NCBI RefSeq assembly: GCF_026008495.1
Contig: NZ_BQUN01000111.1
Location: 51,933-115,932, forward strand
Length of the DNA stretch: 64,000 bases
Direction: 5' to 3'
Source of the DNA: Streptomyces sp. A012304
Lineage (GTDB): Bacteria; Actinomycetota; Actinomycetes; Streptomycetales; Streptomycetaceae
Shown here: positions 1 to 8,930 of the stretch, one piece after another
Layout: every line of letters starts with the position of its first letter
How positions within the stretch are numbered: the stretch's first letter is position 1
Program-made: the position numbers and the translations under genes
The notes under the pieces: model-generated
Told to the model about the DNA's origin: nothing
Seen by the model: only the letters and a program-made list of their open reading frames with translations
Databases searched by the model: none

Positions 1-620
1 TTCCCCTACCGGTGAGTTATGGAAAGTTAAAGTTGAGGTCGTTGGAGCATTGCATCCGGCAGGACGCGTCCCCTACTGTCTGCCCCGGGAAAGCGCTTCA
101 ACTTCCTTACCGGAAAGGGAGTTTGCCACCCTCTCTCCATCGCTCCGACTGTGCAGAACGCTCTGCGACACATATATGGAGTGGCCATGAATCCCCCACC
201 CTCCTCTCCCCGTCCCGTACGGCCGTCCTCTCCCGCGGCAGGACCGGCCGTCGGGCGCTGCCGCCGGTTGGGAACCGGCGGGCGCGGACAAGCCGCCGAC
301 GAATAGCCGCGAACGCTTCCTTCGGCCCTCTGCCGAGCCCTTTCAGCATTCATTTCCTGGCGTGTGAACGGCCGTGAGCAAGGCGTTTTCGTCATGCCCG
401 GAAGACCCCGGTGCGCCGAACGCCCAGCTCGCCATTTCTCCCTGAATGGCCGTCACTTTCCGCCCGCCCCGGCGGAACCACACCGCATCTGACCGGATTC
501 CCCGCCGTCGAGAGCCGCGTCGTCATTTCCTCCGCGGCCGCGCCGCCCTGCCCGGCCGCCCTTCCGCCGGTGACACGGGCGCGCCAGAGCAACTCCACTA
601 GTCATGGGGGTACGTTGAGC
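1..620. other. Upstream region of the isonitrile operon, no gene supported
   Basis: No open frame here has a convincing start, ribosome site and recognisable protein. The stretch presumably holds the promoter and leader of the operon beginning at 621. The clearest structure is the hairpin at 261-281. The first 140 bases are less GC-rich than the rest and contain two loosely similar motifs in opposite orientation (near 8-38 and 100-118), too imperfect to call an operator. Confidence 0.4.
261..281. repeat. Perfect 9-bp hairpin or operator upstream of the isonitrile operon
   Basis: Two 9-base arms (261-269 and 273-281) are exact reverse complements around a GGG loop. No T-run follows. It sits about 340 bases before the isonitrile synthase start, so it could be a regulator site, a terminator of an upstream gene outside the window, or a leader hairpin. 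Confidence 0.4.
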
Positions 621-1622
621 GTGAACGCGATAGGTGTGTCGCTGCCCATCTCGCACACCTCTCGTCGCATATTAGAAATGCTCCACCGCTACCAGCGGGT
701 GGACGAGTCGGTGAGCACGGGCCCGGAAGAGCCCTGCGCCCCCTGCGTGGCGTGCTTCGAAGCACGCCAGGCGAAGATCGAGAACTTCATCCGGCAGGGA
801 GAGCGAATACACTTCGTCATCCCCGCCTTCCCCGCGAAGTCACCGAACCAGAAGAAAGTCCTGGGCGTCCTGCCGGACCTGGGCGAACTGCTGGCCCTGA
901 ACTTCCTCCAATCCATGTGTGACTACGTGGGCTACTTCTACTCGCCGGGAGCCCGGGTCACCATCTGCTCCGACGGACACGTTTTCAGCGATGTCGTCGG
1001 AGTGACCGACAGCGCGGTGACCGCTTACCGCGAGAGCCTGATGGCCCGTGTCAAAGCCGCCGACCTGGTGTCGCTCGACATGTTCGGCCTGGACGACGCT
1101 TTCGGATCCCACGACTATCCGAAACTGCGGGAGATCCTCGAACGCGACTACGCGGTGAGCCTCGACGAGCTGAAGGACGACGTCCGGACCGACGCCACCA
1201 CCCGCTCGCTGTTCAACGGCATCCACCGCTTCATGTACGAGGACGCCCTCGCCCGGCAGGGCACGGACACAACGTCCAGGACGAAACTCCGGAACGGGTC
1301 CAAGGAAGCCGCCTTCCAGACCATCCGGCGGAGCAACGCCTGGAGCAGGGTGGTCGCCGAGCGGTTCCCCGAGGCGATCCGGCTGTCCATCCACCCGCAG
1401 CCGCCCCACTCCGAAAAGTTCGGACTGAAGCTCCTGCCCACCCGCGACGGGTGGCTGACCCCCTGGCACGGCGTCGTCGTCGACGACGGCAGAAGCCGGT
1501 ACCTGGCCAAACGCTGGGACGCCGAGAAGCTCGGCGCCTCCATCGTCTGGCGCAACGGCGTCCCAAGTCACTTCGTGGCTCCGCACCTCACCATCGACTC
1601 CCAGGGAGACAGCAGCACATGA
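621..1622 (+). CDS. Isonitrile (isocyanide) synthase, PvcA/Dit1 family
   Basis: The predicted 333-residue protein matches the PvcA/IsnA isonitrile synthases (about 330 residues), which turn the amino group of an L-amino acid, usually Tyr or Trp, into an isonitrile using a C1 unit from ribulose 5-phosphate. The family signature SDGHVFSD lies at residues 117-124, preceded by the conserved PAFPAKSPN stretch and a GVLPDLGE block. The GTG at 621 is chosen because it gives family length and follows a GGGGG run by 10 bases; a TTG at 615 is an alternative. The stop overlaps the next start (ATGA), so it is translationally coupled to the oxygenase. The substrate amino acid cannot be read from sequence alone. 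Confidence 0.88.
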   Translation: MNAIGVSLPISHTSRRILEMLHRYQRVDESVSTGPEEPCAPCVACFEARQAKIENFIRQGERIHFVIPAFPAKSPNQKKVLGVLPDLGELLALNFLQSMCDYVGYFYSPGARVTICSDGHVFSDVVGVTDSAVTAYRESLMARVKAADLVSLDMFGLDDAFGSHDYPKLREILERDYAVSLDELKDDVRTDATTRSLFNGIHRFMYEDALARQGTDTTSRTKLRNGSKEAAFQTIRRSNAWSRVVAERFPEAIRLSIHPQPPHSEKFGLKLLPTRDGWLTPWHGVVVDDGRSRYLAKRWDAEKLGASIVWRNGVPSHFVAPHLTIDSQGDSST

Positions 1623-2428
1623 CCAGCTCGTCGTTGTCCGGCGTCCCCGTCGCCGACCAGTCGCCGCTCCACCCCTTCGGCCTCGTCGTCCAGGTACCCG
1701 AGGGCACCCGGATCGGCGAACTGCCCATCGGGACGCTCACCCGGTGGACCGAGGAGGCACGGGTCCTGGTGCTGCGTGGCTGCGCCCCGCTCGACACCCA
1801 GGAGTTCGCCGACTACTGCCGGCTCTGGGGGGAGGTGCTGCTGTGGGACGGCGCCGCGGTGATCGACCTGGTCGTCCAGGACAACCCCAAGAACTACCTG
1901 TTCGCCAGCGGTGACGTGCCCTTCCACTGGGACGGCGCGTTCGTCGAGGCCGACCCGCGGTTCTTCTTCTTCCAGTGCCTGGACGCGACCCCCGGCGCCG
2001 GCGGCGAAACCGTCTTCTGCGACACCACCGCCGTCTACCGGGACGCGGACGAGGACCTGCGCAGACGGTGGGAGGGCGTCAGCATCACCTACAGCACGGA
2101 GAAACTCGCGCACTACGGCGGCCAGGTCACCGAGAGACTCGTGAGCCGGCACCCGAGCACCGGATCGCCCGTCCTGCGCTTCGCCGAGCCGCTGGACCCC
2201 GCCGTGTACAAGAACCCGGTGTTCGCCGCCGTCGACGGGATCCCGCAGGAGGAGGCCGACGGCTTCCTCGCCGAGATGAGCGCACGGGTGCACCGGCCCG
2301 AGTACTGCTACGCGCACGCCTGGCGGACCGGCGACATCGTCATCGCCGACAACTTCTCCCTCATCCACGGCCGCAACGCCTTCACCGGCCCCACATCACG
2401 CCACCTCCAGCGGGTGGAAGTGATCTGA
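1619..2428 (+). CDS. TauD-like Fe(II)/2-oxoglutarate dioxygenase, PvcB/IsnB partner
   Basis: A 269-residue TauD/TfdA-fold oxygenase. The iron-binding facial triad is visible: His103 and Asp105 in FHWDG and the distal His250 in SLIHGRN, followed by an Arg in the C-terminal QRVEV that would hold 2-oxoglutarate. In known pvc/isn clusters the partner dioxygenase oxidises or decarboxylates the amino-acid isonitrile to a vinyl isonitrile; the same role is inferred here from the overlapping upstream isonitrile synthase gene. The start overlaps the previous stop by four bases. The prenyltransferase gene begins 14 bases after its stop. Confidence 0.85.
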   Translation: MTSSSLSGVPVADQSPLHPFGLVVQVPEGTRIGELPIGTLTRWTEEARVLVLRGCAPLDTQEFADYCRLWGEVLLWDGAAVIDLVVQDNPKNYLFASGDVPFHWDGAFVEADPRFFFFQCLDATPGAGGETVFCDTTAVYRDADEDLRRRWEGVSITYSTEKLAHYGGQVTERLVSRHPSTGSPVLRFAEPLDPAVYKNPVFAAVDGIPQEEADGFLAEMSARVHRPEYCYAHAWRTGDIVIADNFSLIHGRNAFTGPTSRHLQRVEVI

Positions 2429-2442
2429 GCCGGAGGCCTGCG

Positions 2443-3381
2443 ATGACCACTGCGGAACGCACCTGGCGGCACGTCCTCCAGGACTCGCTCACCATCCGCC
2501 GTCCGGAATTCATGGTCGCGGAACTGCCCATCGTCCTGATTCCGGCCCTGCTGATGACGAACGACCCCTCGGACCTGCTGAGTTGGCGGTTCGGTGTCGC
2601 GTTCGTCCTCGTGTACCTGATCTTCAACTTCGGCGACGTGATCAACTGCCTCGCCGACCGCGACCTCGACGCCATCTACAAGACCCGGCTGTCGAACGCC
2701 GTGTACCGCCTCGGCGTCGACAACGTCCGGTGGCAGCTGAGGATCACCTGTGGCGCTGCGGCCGTCCTGACCGTCGTCCTGGCGGCCGGCACCCGGCACT
2801 GGGACCTGATACCGCTCGTGGCCGTGGAACTCCTGTGGGCGGCCCAGTACTCGGTGCCCCCGCTGCACTTCAAGCGGCGCGGTCTGTGGCAGGTGCTGAC
2901 CCTGTCCGCGATCATCTTCGTGCTGCCCATGGCGATCGTGGCCCGGGCGTTCCCGGGCCAGCCGTCCTGGGAACTCCTGCTCCTCTTCGTGGCGTACGGC
3001 GCCATGCAGGAAGGCATCATCCTGGTCAACACCGCCGAGGACATCCCGGAGGACCAGGAGGCCGGACTGCGCACCTCCGCGCTCGCCCTCGGGCTGTCCC
3101 GGTCGGTGGCGGTCGGCGTCGGCCTGGTCGCCGTCGGAGGAGCGGTCAGCGCGGCGTGCCTGACGGCCATCGGCGATCCGTCGTGGGGACTCGCCGTCTT
3201 CGTGCTCAGCCTGTCCTGGGTGCTCTGGGAGATGGTCTCGACCTGGCGTGCGGTACGCGGCCACCCCCTGGCCGCCGGGATGGCGATCCTGCGGCCCCGG
3301 GCCCGCCGGATGCCGTTGTGGATCACCGCGACGGGCTGGGGCTCCCTGCTGGCGGCAGGCGTCGTCCTCGCACACCGCTGA
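2443..3381 (+). CDS. UbiA-family membrane prenyltransferase
   Basis: A 312-residue multi-pass membrane protein with both Asp-rich motifs of the UbiA superfamily: NCLADRDLD at residues 68-76 and EDIPEDQEAG from residue 199, which bind Mg2+ and the prenyl diphosphate. About eight hydrophobic segments follow the usual UbiA layout. The ATG at 2443 follows a GGAGG. UbiA enzymes attach prenyl chains to aromatic or other acceptors; the position directly after an isonitrile synthase and its oxygenase suggests that it prenylates the isonitrile product. The acceptor and the prenyl length are unknown. It could instead make a lipid carrier, but the tight operon argues against that. Confidence 0.82.
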   Translation: MTTAERTWRHVLQDSLTIRRPEFMVAELPIVLIPALLMTNDPSDLLSWRFGVAFVLVYLIFNFGDVINCLADRDLDAIYKTRLSNAVYRLGVDNVRWQLRITCGAAAVLTVVLAAGTRHWDLIPLVAVELLWAAQYSVPPLHFKRRGLWQVLTLSAIIFVLPMAIVARAFPGQPSWELLLLFVAYGAMQEGIILVNTAEDIPEDQEAGLRTSALALGLSRSVAVGVGLVAVGGAVSAACLTAIGDPSWGLAVFVLSLSWVLWEMVSTWRAVRGHPLAAGMAILRPRARRMPLWITATGWGSLLAAGVVLAHR

Positions 3382-3475
3382 TCGCTCCCTCCCTCACTCA
3401 CTCGCAGACCCGCAGACCCGCAAAGCACGCAGAAAATCCCTCCGCAGAAATCCGCCCACAGAAGGTCCCCCCACA

Positions 3476-5686
3476 ATGGTGTTCACCAAGATCGCCGATC
3501 TGGTCCTGCGGCGAGCGCGCCTGGTGCTGGTCGTCGCGGGCCTGGTCCTGGCGAGCGCCGCGGCCCTGGCCACCGGCGCGATGGACGTGCTCAAGGTGGG
3601 CGGCTTCCTCGACCCCCGGGCGCCGTCGAGCCAGGCCACCCGGCTCATCGACGCCCAGTTCGGCGGCCGGGCGAACCTGGTCTTCCTGATCGAGGCGCCC
3701 CAGGGATCGGTGGACGCGCCCGCGGCCCGCGCGGAAGGACTGCGGCTCACCGGCCGACTGGCCGGTGAGCCGGTCCTGGACAACGTGACCTCCTACTGGT
3801 CCACCGGCAGCCCCGCCCTGAAGTCGGCCGACGGCAGGTACGCGATCGTCGCCGTCCACGTCGACGGCGACGAGAACACCGCACTGCGCCGCGCGCGCGG
3901 CCTCTACGACACCTACGTGGGCACCAGCGGGCCGTTGGAGATCACCCTGGGCGGCTTCCAGGGCATCTACCGGGACATCTTCACGCAGGTCATGAGGAGC
4001 CTGGTGATCGCCGAGGCGATCGCCGTCCCGCTCACCCTGGTCCTGCTGCTCGCCGCCTTCGGCAGTGTCGTGGCGGCGCTGCTGCCGCTGGCCATCGGGG
4101 TGTCCGCCATCGTCGGCACCTTCGGACTGCTGCGCCTGCTGGGCGCCGTCTCGGACGTGTCCCTGTTCGCCGCCAACCTCGTCACCGCCCTCGGCCTCGG
4201 CCTGGGCATCGATTACGCCCTGCTGATCGTGGCCCGGTTCCGGGAACGGCTGGCCGCGGGCGACGAGGTGCCGCAGGCCCTCCGGCACACGGTCCGCACG
4301 GCCGGGCGGACCGTCTTCTTCTCCGCGGCCATCGTCATGGCCGCGCTGGCCGCGATGCTGGTCTTCCCGCTGTACTTCCTGCGCTCGTTCGCCTACGCCG
4401 GAATCGGCGTGGTGGCCCTCGCCGCCCTCGCCGCGCTGTTCGTCGTCCCCGCGCTGCTGGCCCTGTGCGGGCACCGGGTCAACGCCGGACGGCTGCCGTG
4501 GGTGCGGGGCGTCCGGGGCGCCGACGCGCCGTTCTGGGCGAGGCTGGCGCGCGGGGTGAGCCGTCGGCCGGTGCTCGCCACGCTCCCGGTCGTCGCGATC
4601 CTGCTGCTGGCGGCCGCCCCGCTGGCGGGAGCCGTGTACGGCACCCCCGACGAACGGGTGCTCAAGCCGGAGGTGACCAGCCGACAGGCCACCGCGGTCC
4701 TCCGCGAGGAGTTCCCGGGCTTCAGCGCCGACCCGGTCGAGGTGGTCGTCACCCCCCGGGTGCCGGACACGGCACTCGCGGAGTACGCGCGACGGCTCTC
4801 CCGGCAGCCCGACGTCACCGGCGTGATCGCGAGCGTCGGTACGTACGCCGACGGCAGGAAGACAGCCGGCCCGGCCGGTCAGCGGCGCGGCGGCCCGGCG
4901 GCGCAGTGGCTGACCGTGGCCACCGGCCTGCCGCCCAAGTCCGACCGGGCCCTGGACCTCGTCCAGCGCATCCGGGACACCGCCGGACCGGCGGACGCCC
5001 GTGTCGTGGTCGGCGGCACCGACGCGGAACTCCTGGACACCCGCGCGGCGATCGCGTCCCGGCTGCCCGTGGCCGCAGCCGTCATCGTCGTCACGACGTT
5101 CGTGGTGCTCTTCCTGTTCACCGGCAGCCCCCTGCAACCGCTGCGCGCCCTGCTGCTCAACGGGCTCGTGCTGGCGGCGACGCTCGGCGCGATGGTGTGG
5201 GTCTTCCAGTACGGGCACTTCAAGGACACGCTGGGCTTCACACCCCAGCCGACCGACGCCACGGTGGCGGTCCTCATCTTCTGCGTGGTGTTCGGACTCG
5301 CCATGGACTACGAGGTGTTCGTGGTCGCCCGCATCAAGGAGATGAGCGAGTCGGGCCTGGACACCGTGACCGCCGTGGAACGCGGTCTGGCGAAGACCGG
5401 CCGGATCGTCTCCACCGCGGCCGGGCTGCTGGCCGTCAGCTTCCTCGCCTTCGTCACCAGCTCCATCAACTTCATCCAGATGTTCGGGCTGGGCGCGGGC
5501 ACGGCGATCCTGCTGGACGCGGTCCTGGTCCGCGGCGTCCTGGTGCCCGGCACGTTCGCCCTGATGGGCAGGACCGCCTGGTGGTGCCCGCGCCGGCTGC
5601 GCCCCGTCCGGGACCGCTTCGCCGTGACGGAGTCGGAGCCAGGGCCCCCCGCCCCGGCGACCGTGGGGCCGACCACGGACGCCTGA
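3476..5686 (+). CDS. MMPL/RND-family transporter
   Basis: A 736-residue MMPL-type transporter with the duplicated layout of one N-terminal helix, an extracytoplasmic loop and a five- to six-helix bundle, repeated. MMPL motifs such as GLGLGIDYALL in the first half and FGLAMDYEVF in the second are clear; the Asp-Tyr pairs in these helices relay protons. The ATG at 3476 lies 94 bases after the prenyltransferase stop. In actinomycetes, MMPL proteins export lipids and lipophilic secondary metabolites, which fits a hydrophobic prenylated product. Self-resistance by efflux is an inference. Confidence 0.85.
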   Translation: MVFTKIADLVLRRARLVLVVAGLVLASAAALATGAMDVLKVGGFLDPRAPSSQATRLIDAQFGGRANLVFLIEAPQGSVDAPAARAEGLRLTGRLAGEPVLDNVTSYWSTGSPALKSADGRYAIVAVHVDGDENTALRRARGLYDTYVGTSGPLEITLGGFQGIYRDIFTQVMRSLVIAEAIAVPLTLVLLLAAFGSVVAALLPLAIGVSAIVGTFGLLRLLGAVSDVSLFAANLVTALGLGLGIDYALLIVARFRERLAAGDEVPQALRHTVRTAGRTVFFSAAIVMAALAAMLVFPLYFLRSFAYAGIGVVALAALAALFVVPALLALCGHRVNAGRLPWVRGVRGADAPFWARLARGVSRRPVLATLPVVAILLLAAAPLAGAVYGTPDERVLKPEVTSRQATAVLREEFPGFSADPVEVVVTPRVPDTALAEYARRLSRQPDVTGVIASVGTYADGRKTAGPAGQRRGGPAAQWLTVATGLPPKSDRALDLVQRIRDTAGPADARVVVGGTDAELLDTRAAIASRLPVAAAVIVVTTFVVLFLFTGSPLQPLRALLLNGLVLAATLGAMVWVFQYGHFKDTLGFTPQPTDATVAVLIFCVVFGLAMDYEVFVVARIKEMSESGLDTVTAVERGLAKTGRIVSTAAGLLAVSFLAFVTSSINFIQMFGLGAGTAILLDAVLVRGVLVPGTFALMGRTAWWCPRRLRPVRDRFAVTESEPGPPAPATVGPTTDA

Positions 5687-5693
5687 CCGGCAC

Positions 5694-5821
5694 CACAAGG
5701 CCCGCCCCGGGTTCGCGGGTGCCGTCCGGCGGCGCGGGCCGCGCACGCTTCACAAGGTGTGCCCCGGGTTGGCGGGTGCCGTCCGGCAGGGGGCCGCGCA
5801 GCCTTCACAAGGCCCGCCCCC
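5694..5821. repeat. Imperfect tandem repeat, about 56 bp, 2.3 copies
   Basis: Units start at 5694, 5751 and 5806, each beginning CACAAGG. The first two complete units share long identical runs, including GCGGGTGCCGTCCGGC, and the third is cut off after about 16 bases. The array fills the gap between the MMPL gene and the next gene. It may be a duplicated terminator or leader, but no strong hairpin is contained in one unit. Confidence 0.65.
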
Positions 5822-5890
5822 GGCTTCGACGGTCCCCGCTGATCTCGTTGATAGCTTGCTGGTTCTGCCAGCTCGGACCGGGGGACCTCG

Positions 5891-6514
5891 ATGAACCAGC
5901 CGCCACCGCCACCCCAGCACAACCCGTACTACGGCGGGCCCGTCCCGCCGCAGCAGCCGCCGGGGTACGGACCGCTGCCGGCCGCCGGGCAGCCCCCGAC
6001 GCACCCGGCACCCCCGTTCCAGCCGCGGCCCTTCGCCCAGCGGCCGCCGTCGGCCGGTCATCCGGTCGGCGCGGTCCTCCTCGGCTTCCTGGTCTCCTTC
6101 GTCGTCTCGCTGCTCTACGCCGGCCTCAACGTGGCGACGTACAAGGACCAGTCGCTCACCTCGGCCAACGTCCTCTACCTCGGTCACGCCGTGCTCAACG
6201 GGGCGATCGTCGGCTGCCTGGTCGGCCTGGTGGGCGGCCGCAGCGGCGGCGCCCGGATCGGAGCGGGCGTCATCGCCGCACTCGGCGCCTTCTTCGGCTA
6301 CACCAACACCATCCCCCTCGTCTTCGCCTACGAGGAGACCCCCAGCGCCGCCTGGGACCTGCTGAGCCACGAGCCGTTCTTCCCGGCGAAGGTGTGGTGG
6401 ACCAGCGAGTCCGACGGCGGAGTCGACTGGTTCTCCCCGCTCGGCCTGGTGCTCGCCGCCGTCACCGCGTGCGTCCTCGCCCACGTCGTCGGCGCCAGGC
6501 GCCGCCGAGCGTGA
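5891..6514 (+). CDS. Pro-rich membrane protein, unknown function
   Basis: A 207-residue protein with a roughly 55-residue cytoplasm-type N-terminus very rich in Pro, Gly and Gln, followed by about four hydrophobic segments (near residues 58-80, 95-118, 120-142 and 180-200). The ATG at 5891 is preceded by GGGGGA. Proteins with this Pro-rich head and four-helix tail are common in Streptomyces, and I do not recognise a defined family. It is probably outside the isonitrile operon because the repeat array separates them. Confidence 0.7.
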   Translation: MNQPPPPPQHNPYYGGPVPPQQPPGYGPLPAAGQPPTHPAPPFQPRPFAQRPPSAGHPVGAVLLGFLVSFVVSLLYAGLNVATYKDQSLTSANVLYLGHAVLNGAIVGCLVGLVGGRSGGARIGAGVIAALGAFFGYTNTIPLVFAYEETPSAAWDLLSHEPFFPAKVWWTSESDGGVDWFSPLGLVLAAVTACVLAHVVGARRRRA

Positions 6515-6624
6515 CACCGGCGGCCGGCGAGGTTGCGGCGCTCGTCCCCGGGCCCAAGCATGGGCTCAGGGGGAACAGCGGCAGAGCCCCCCGGCGGGGC
6601 ACCTCCCTGGGAAGGACGAGAACC

Positions 6625-6702
6625 ATGACGCTTCCCGTGACCCGGCCCGCCGGCCGTCGCCGCACCAGGCGCACCCGACCGGTCCGCGTGCGACCGGAAT
6701 GA
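6625..6702 (+). CDS. Arg-rich 25-residue leader peptide, coupled to the next gene
   Basis: A short frame begins at ATG 6625, eight bases after GAAGGA, and ends in a TGA that overlaps the ATG of the following gene (ATGA at 6699-6702). About a third of its residues are Arg. The following gene has no ribosome site of its own, so its translation may depend on this peptide being read. The function is unknown and the peptide itself may be irrelevant. Confidence 0.42.
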   Translation: MTLPVTRPAGRRRTRRTRPVRVRPE

Positions 6703-8243
6703 GTGACGACGACCGCCCGCTGCGCTGCCTGGTCACCGGTGCGACCGGTTACCTGGGCGGCAGGCTGGTGCCGGAGCTGCTGGCCGCCGGGCACTCCGTG
6801 CGGTGCCTGGCCCGCTCGCCCGGCAAGCTGCGGGACCACCCATGGGCCGGGCGGACGGAGATCGTGCGCGGGGACGTGACGGACGAGGTGTCCGTGCGCG
6901 CGGCGATGGAGGGAACGGACGTCGCCTACTACCTGGTGCACGCGCTGGGCACGGGGCGGGGCTTCGAGGAGACCGACCGGCGCGCGGCCCGGATCTTCGG
7001 TGCGCAGGCGCGCGCCGCCGGCGTCAGGCGGATCGTCTACCTCGGCGGGCTGACACCGGCCCGAGTGCCCGAGCACGCCCTGTCGCCCCATCTGCGGTCG
7101 CGCGCCGAGGTGGGCCGCGTCCTGCTGGCCTCGGGCGTGCCCACCGCCGTACTGCGGGCGGCCGTGATCATCGGGTCGGGTTCGGCCTCGTTCGAGATGC
7201 TGCGGTACCTGACCGAGCGGCTCCCCGTGATGGTGACCCCGCGCTGGGTGCGCACCCGCATCCAGCCGATCGCCGTCCGCGACGTGCTCCGCCTGCTCGT
7301 GGGCTGCGCGCGGCTGCCGGACGACGTGAACCGCGCCTTCGACATCGGCGGGCCGGACGTCGTCACGTACCAGGACATGATGCGGCGGTACGCCGCCGTC
7401 GCCGGCCTGCCGAGGCGCGTCATCCTGCCCGTGCCGCTGCTCAGCCCCCGGCTGTCCAGCCTCTGGGTGGGCCTGATCACCCCGGTGCCGGGCGCTCTCG
7501 CCCGTCCGCTGGTCGAGTCGCTGAAGCACGAGGTGGTCTGCGCCGAACGGGACATCGTCCGCCATGTGCCGGACCCGCCGGAGGGACCGGTCGCCCTGGA
7601 CCGGGCGATCCGGCTGGCTCTCCGGCGTGTGCACGACGCGGACGTGGCGACCAGATGGTCCTCGGCCGCCACTCCCCGCGCCCCCAGCGATCCGCTGCCG
7701 ACCGATCCCGACTGGGCGGGAGGCAGCCTCTACACCGATCACCGTGAGCGCACGGTCGCCGGGTCGCCGCAGGCGCTGTGGCGGGTCGTCGAGGCGATCG
7801 GCGGCGAGAACGGCTGGTACTCCTCACCGCTGGCCTGGTCGCTGAGAGGGTGGCTGGACACGCTGGTGGGCGGTGTGGGCCTGCGCAGGGGCCGCCGGGA
7901 CCCGACCCGCTTGCGGACGGGTGACAGCCTGGACTTCTGGCGGGTGGAGGAGATCGAGCCGGGCCGGCTGCTCCGGCTGCGGGCGGAGATGCGGCTGCCG
8001 GGCCTCGCCTGGCTGGAGATGGCGGTCGGCCAGGACCCGCAGGGGCGCACGGTGTACCGGCAGCGGGCGCTGTTCCATCCGCACGGACTGGCCGGGCACG
8101 CGTACTGGTGGGCCGTGGCACCCTTCCACGCCGCGGTCTTCGGCGGCATGGCCCGCAACATCGCCGCCGCGGCCGAGTCCGCCGACGCGACGCCCGAGGC
8201 CCAGTCGCCTCCCCGGCCCCGCTGGAGCAGCTCGAAGACCTAG
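6699..8243 (+). CDS. NAD(P)-binding SDR protein with C-terminal DUF2867-type domain
   Basis: A 514-residue protein. Residues 1-300 are an atypical SDR/NmrA-like Rossmann domain with the nucleotide motif GATGYLGG near residue 14 and the YLVHALG and YLGGLTP segments of this subfamily. Roughly residues 340-500 form a second domain resembling DUF2867, with the GGENGWYSSPLAWSLRGW run and a W-rich tail. The actual reaction is unknown. Its start overlaps the leader peptide stop. No ribosome site is visible directly before it. Confidence 0.8.
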   Translation: MSDDDRPLRCLVTGATGYLGGRLVPELLAAGHSVRCLARSPGKLRDHPWAGRTEIVRGDVTDEVSVRAAMEGTDVAYYLVHALGTGRGFEETDRRAARIFGAQARAAGVRRIVYLGGLTPARVPEHALSPHLRSRAEVGRVLLASGVPTAVLRAAVIIGSGSASFEMLRYLTERLPVMVTPRWVRTRIQPIAVRDVLRLLVGCARLPDDVNRAFDIGGPDVVTYQDMMRRYAAVAGLPRRVILPVPLLSPRLSSLWVGLITPVPGALARPLVESLKHEVVCAERDIVRHVPDPPEGPVALDRAIRLALRRVHDADVATRWSSAATPRAPSDPLPTDPDWAGGSLYTDHRERTVAGSPQALWRVVEAIGGENGWYSSPLAWSLRGWLDTLVGGVGLRRGRRDPTRLRTGDSLDFWRVEEIEPGRLLRLRAEMRLPGLAWLEMAVGQDPQGRTVYRQRALFHPHGLAGHAYWWAVAPFHAAVFGGMARNIAAAAESADATPEAQSPPRPRWSSSKT

Positions 8244-8280
8244 CCGGTCCAGCCGGTCTGAACGGTCTCGCCGTGCGTCA

Positions 8281-8769
8281 TCACTCGCCGTCCTGGAAGC
8301 GGGCCTCGGCGAGCGCCAGCATGTGCGCGGCGGTCAGGGCGTTGCGTGGATCGGCGGCTGTGGTCAGCAACCAGGTCGCCGCCGCGAGCGACTCGCCGGG
8401 CGGGATGACCAGCAGTTCCCGGCGGCCCACGGCGCCGCAGTCCAGGACGATGGCGTGCGCTTCGGCATCCGCCGCCGACAGGGCCACCTCGATCACCCGG
8501 CCGGGTGCCGTGACCCTGCGCGGGGCGTCGGGCCAGGCGATGGCGTCCACGGTGACACCGGTGACGCCGGTGACGGTGCCCAGGCCGGGGTACAGCGAAC
8601 CGAGCAGGGCGGGCAGCTCCAGTTCCAGCATGTCGCACCGTGGCCACCAGGCCCCGTCCAGCGGGCCGTGGCCGGCACCGCGAGCCAGTGCCAGCCGGGC
8701 GGCGGGCATGCGGTAGGTACGTGCTTCCTCCGGGGAGCCGTCCTCGGCCGGCGTACCGGTGACGTCCAT
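8281..8769 (-). CDS. DUF5994-like conserved protein
   Basis: A 162-residue soluble protein resembling the DUF5994 family of actinomycetes: an N-terminal part with LDGAWWPRCDMLELELP and a C-terminal helix ending in ALAEARFQ. No catalytic motif is evident. It is transcribed toward the SDR gene, with only 37 bases between the two stops, and no clear terminator is seen there. The role is unknown. Confidence 0.68.
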   Translation of the reverse strand: MDVTGTPAEDGSPEEARTYRMPAARLALARGAGHGPLDGAWWPRCDMLELELPALLGSLYPGLGTVTGVTGVTVDAIAWPDAPRRVTAPGRVIEVALSAADAEAHAIVLDCGAVGRRELLVIPPGESLAAATWLLTTAADPRNALTAAHMLALAEARFQDGE

Positions 8770-8930
8770 GGTGGGTCCCGTCCCGAGCGGCTCCTGGCCG
8801 TCCGCTTCCGTCGTACGCCGAGAACGGCACCGCCGTGGTCGCGCTGCGCGAGATGCCCTCGGTGGGACCAGCGTACGTCCGGGCCACCGGACCGTGTGGC
8901 CCGAAGCCCGGACGGGTCGGGACGGATCCC

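Noticed and set aside
3398..5746. Long open frame antisense to the MMPL gene
   Set aside because: It mirrors the strong codon bias of the real gene; the translation is Arg/Gly/His-rich without motifs or a ribosome site. The same reasoning removes the long frames antisense to the SARP, kdp, flotillin and ATPase genes.
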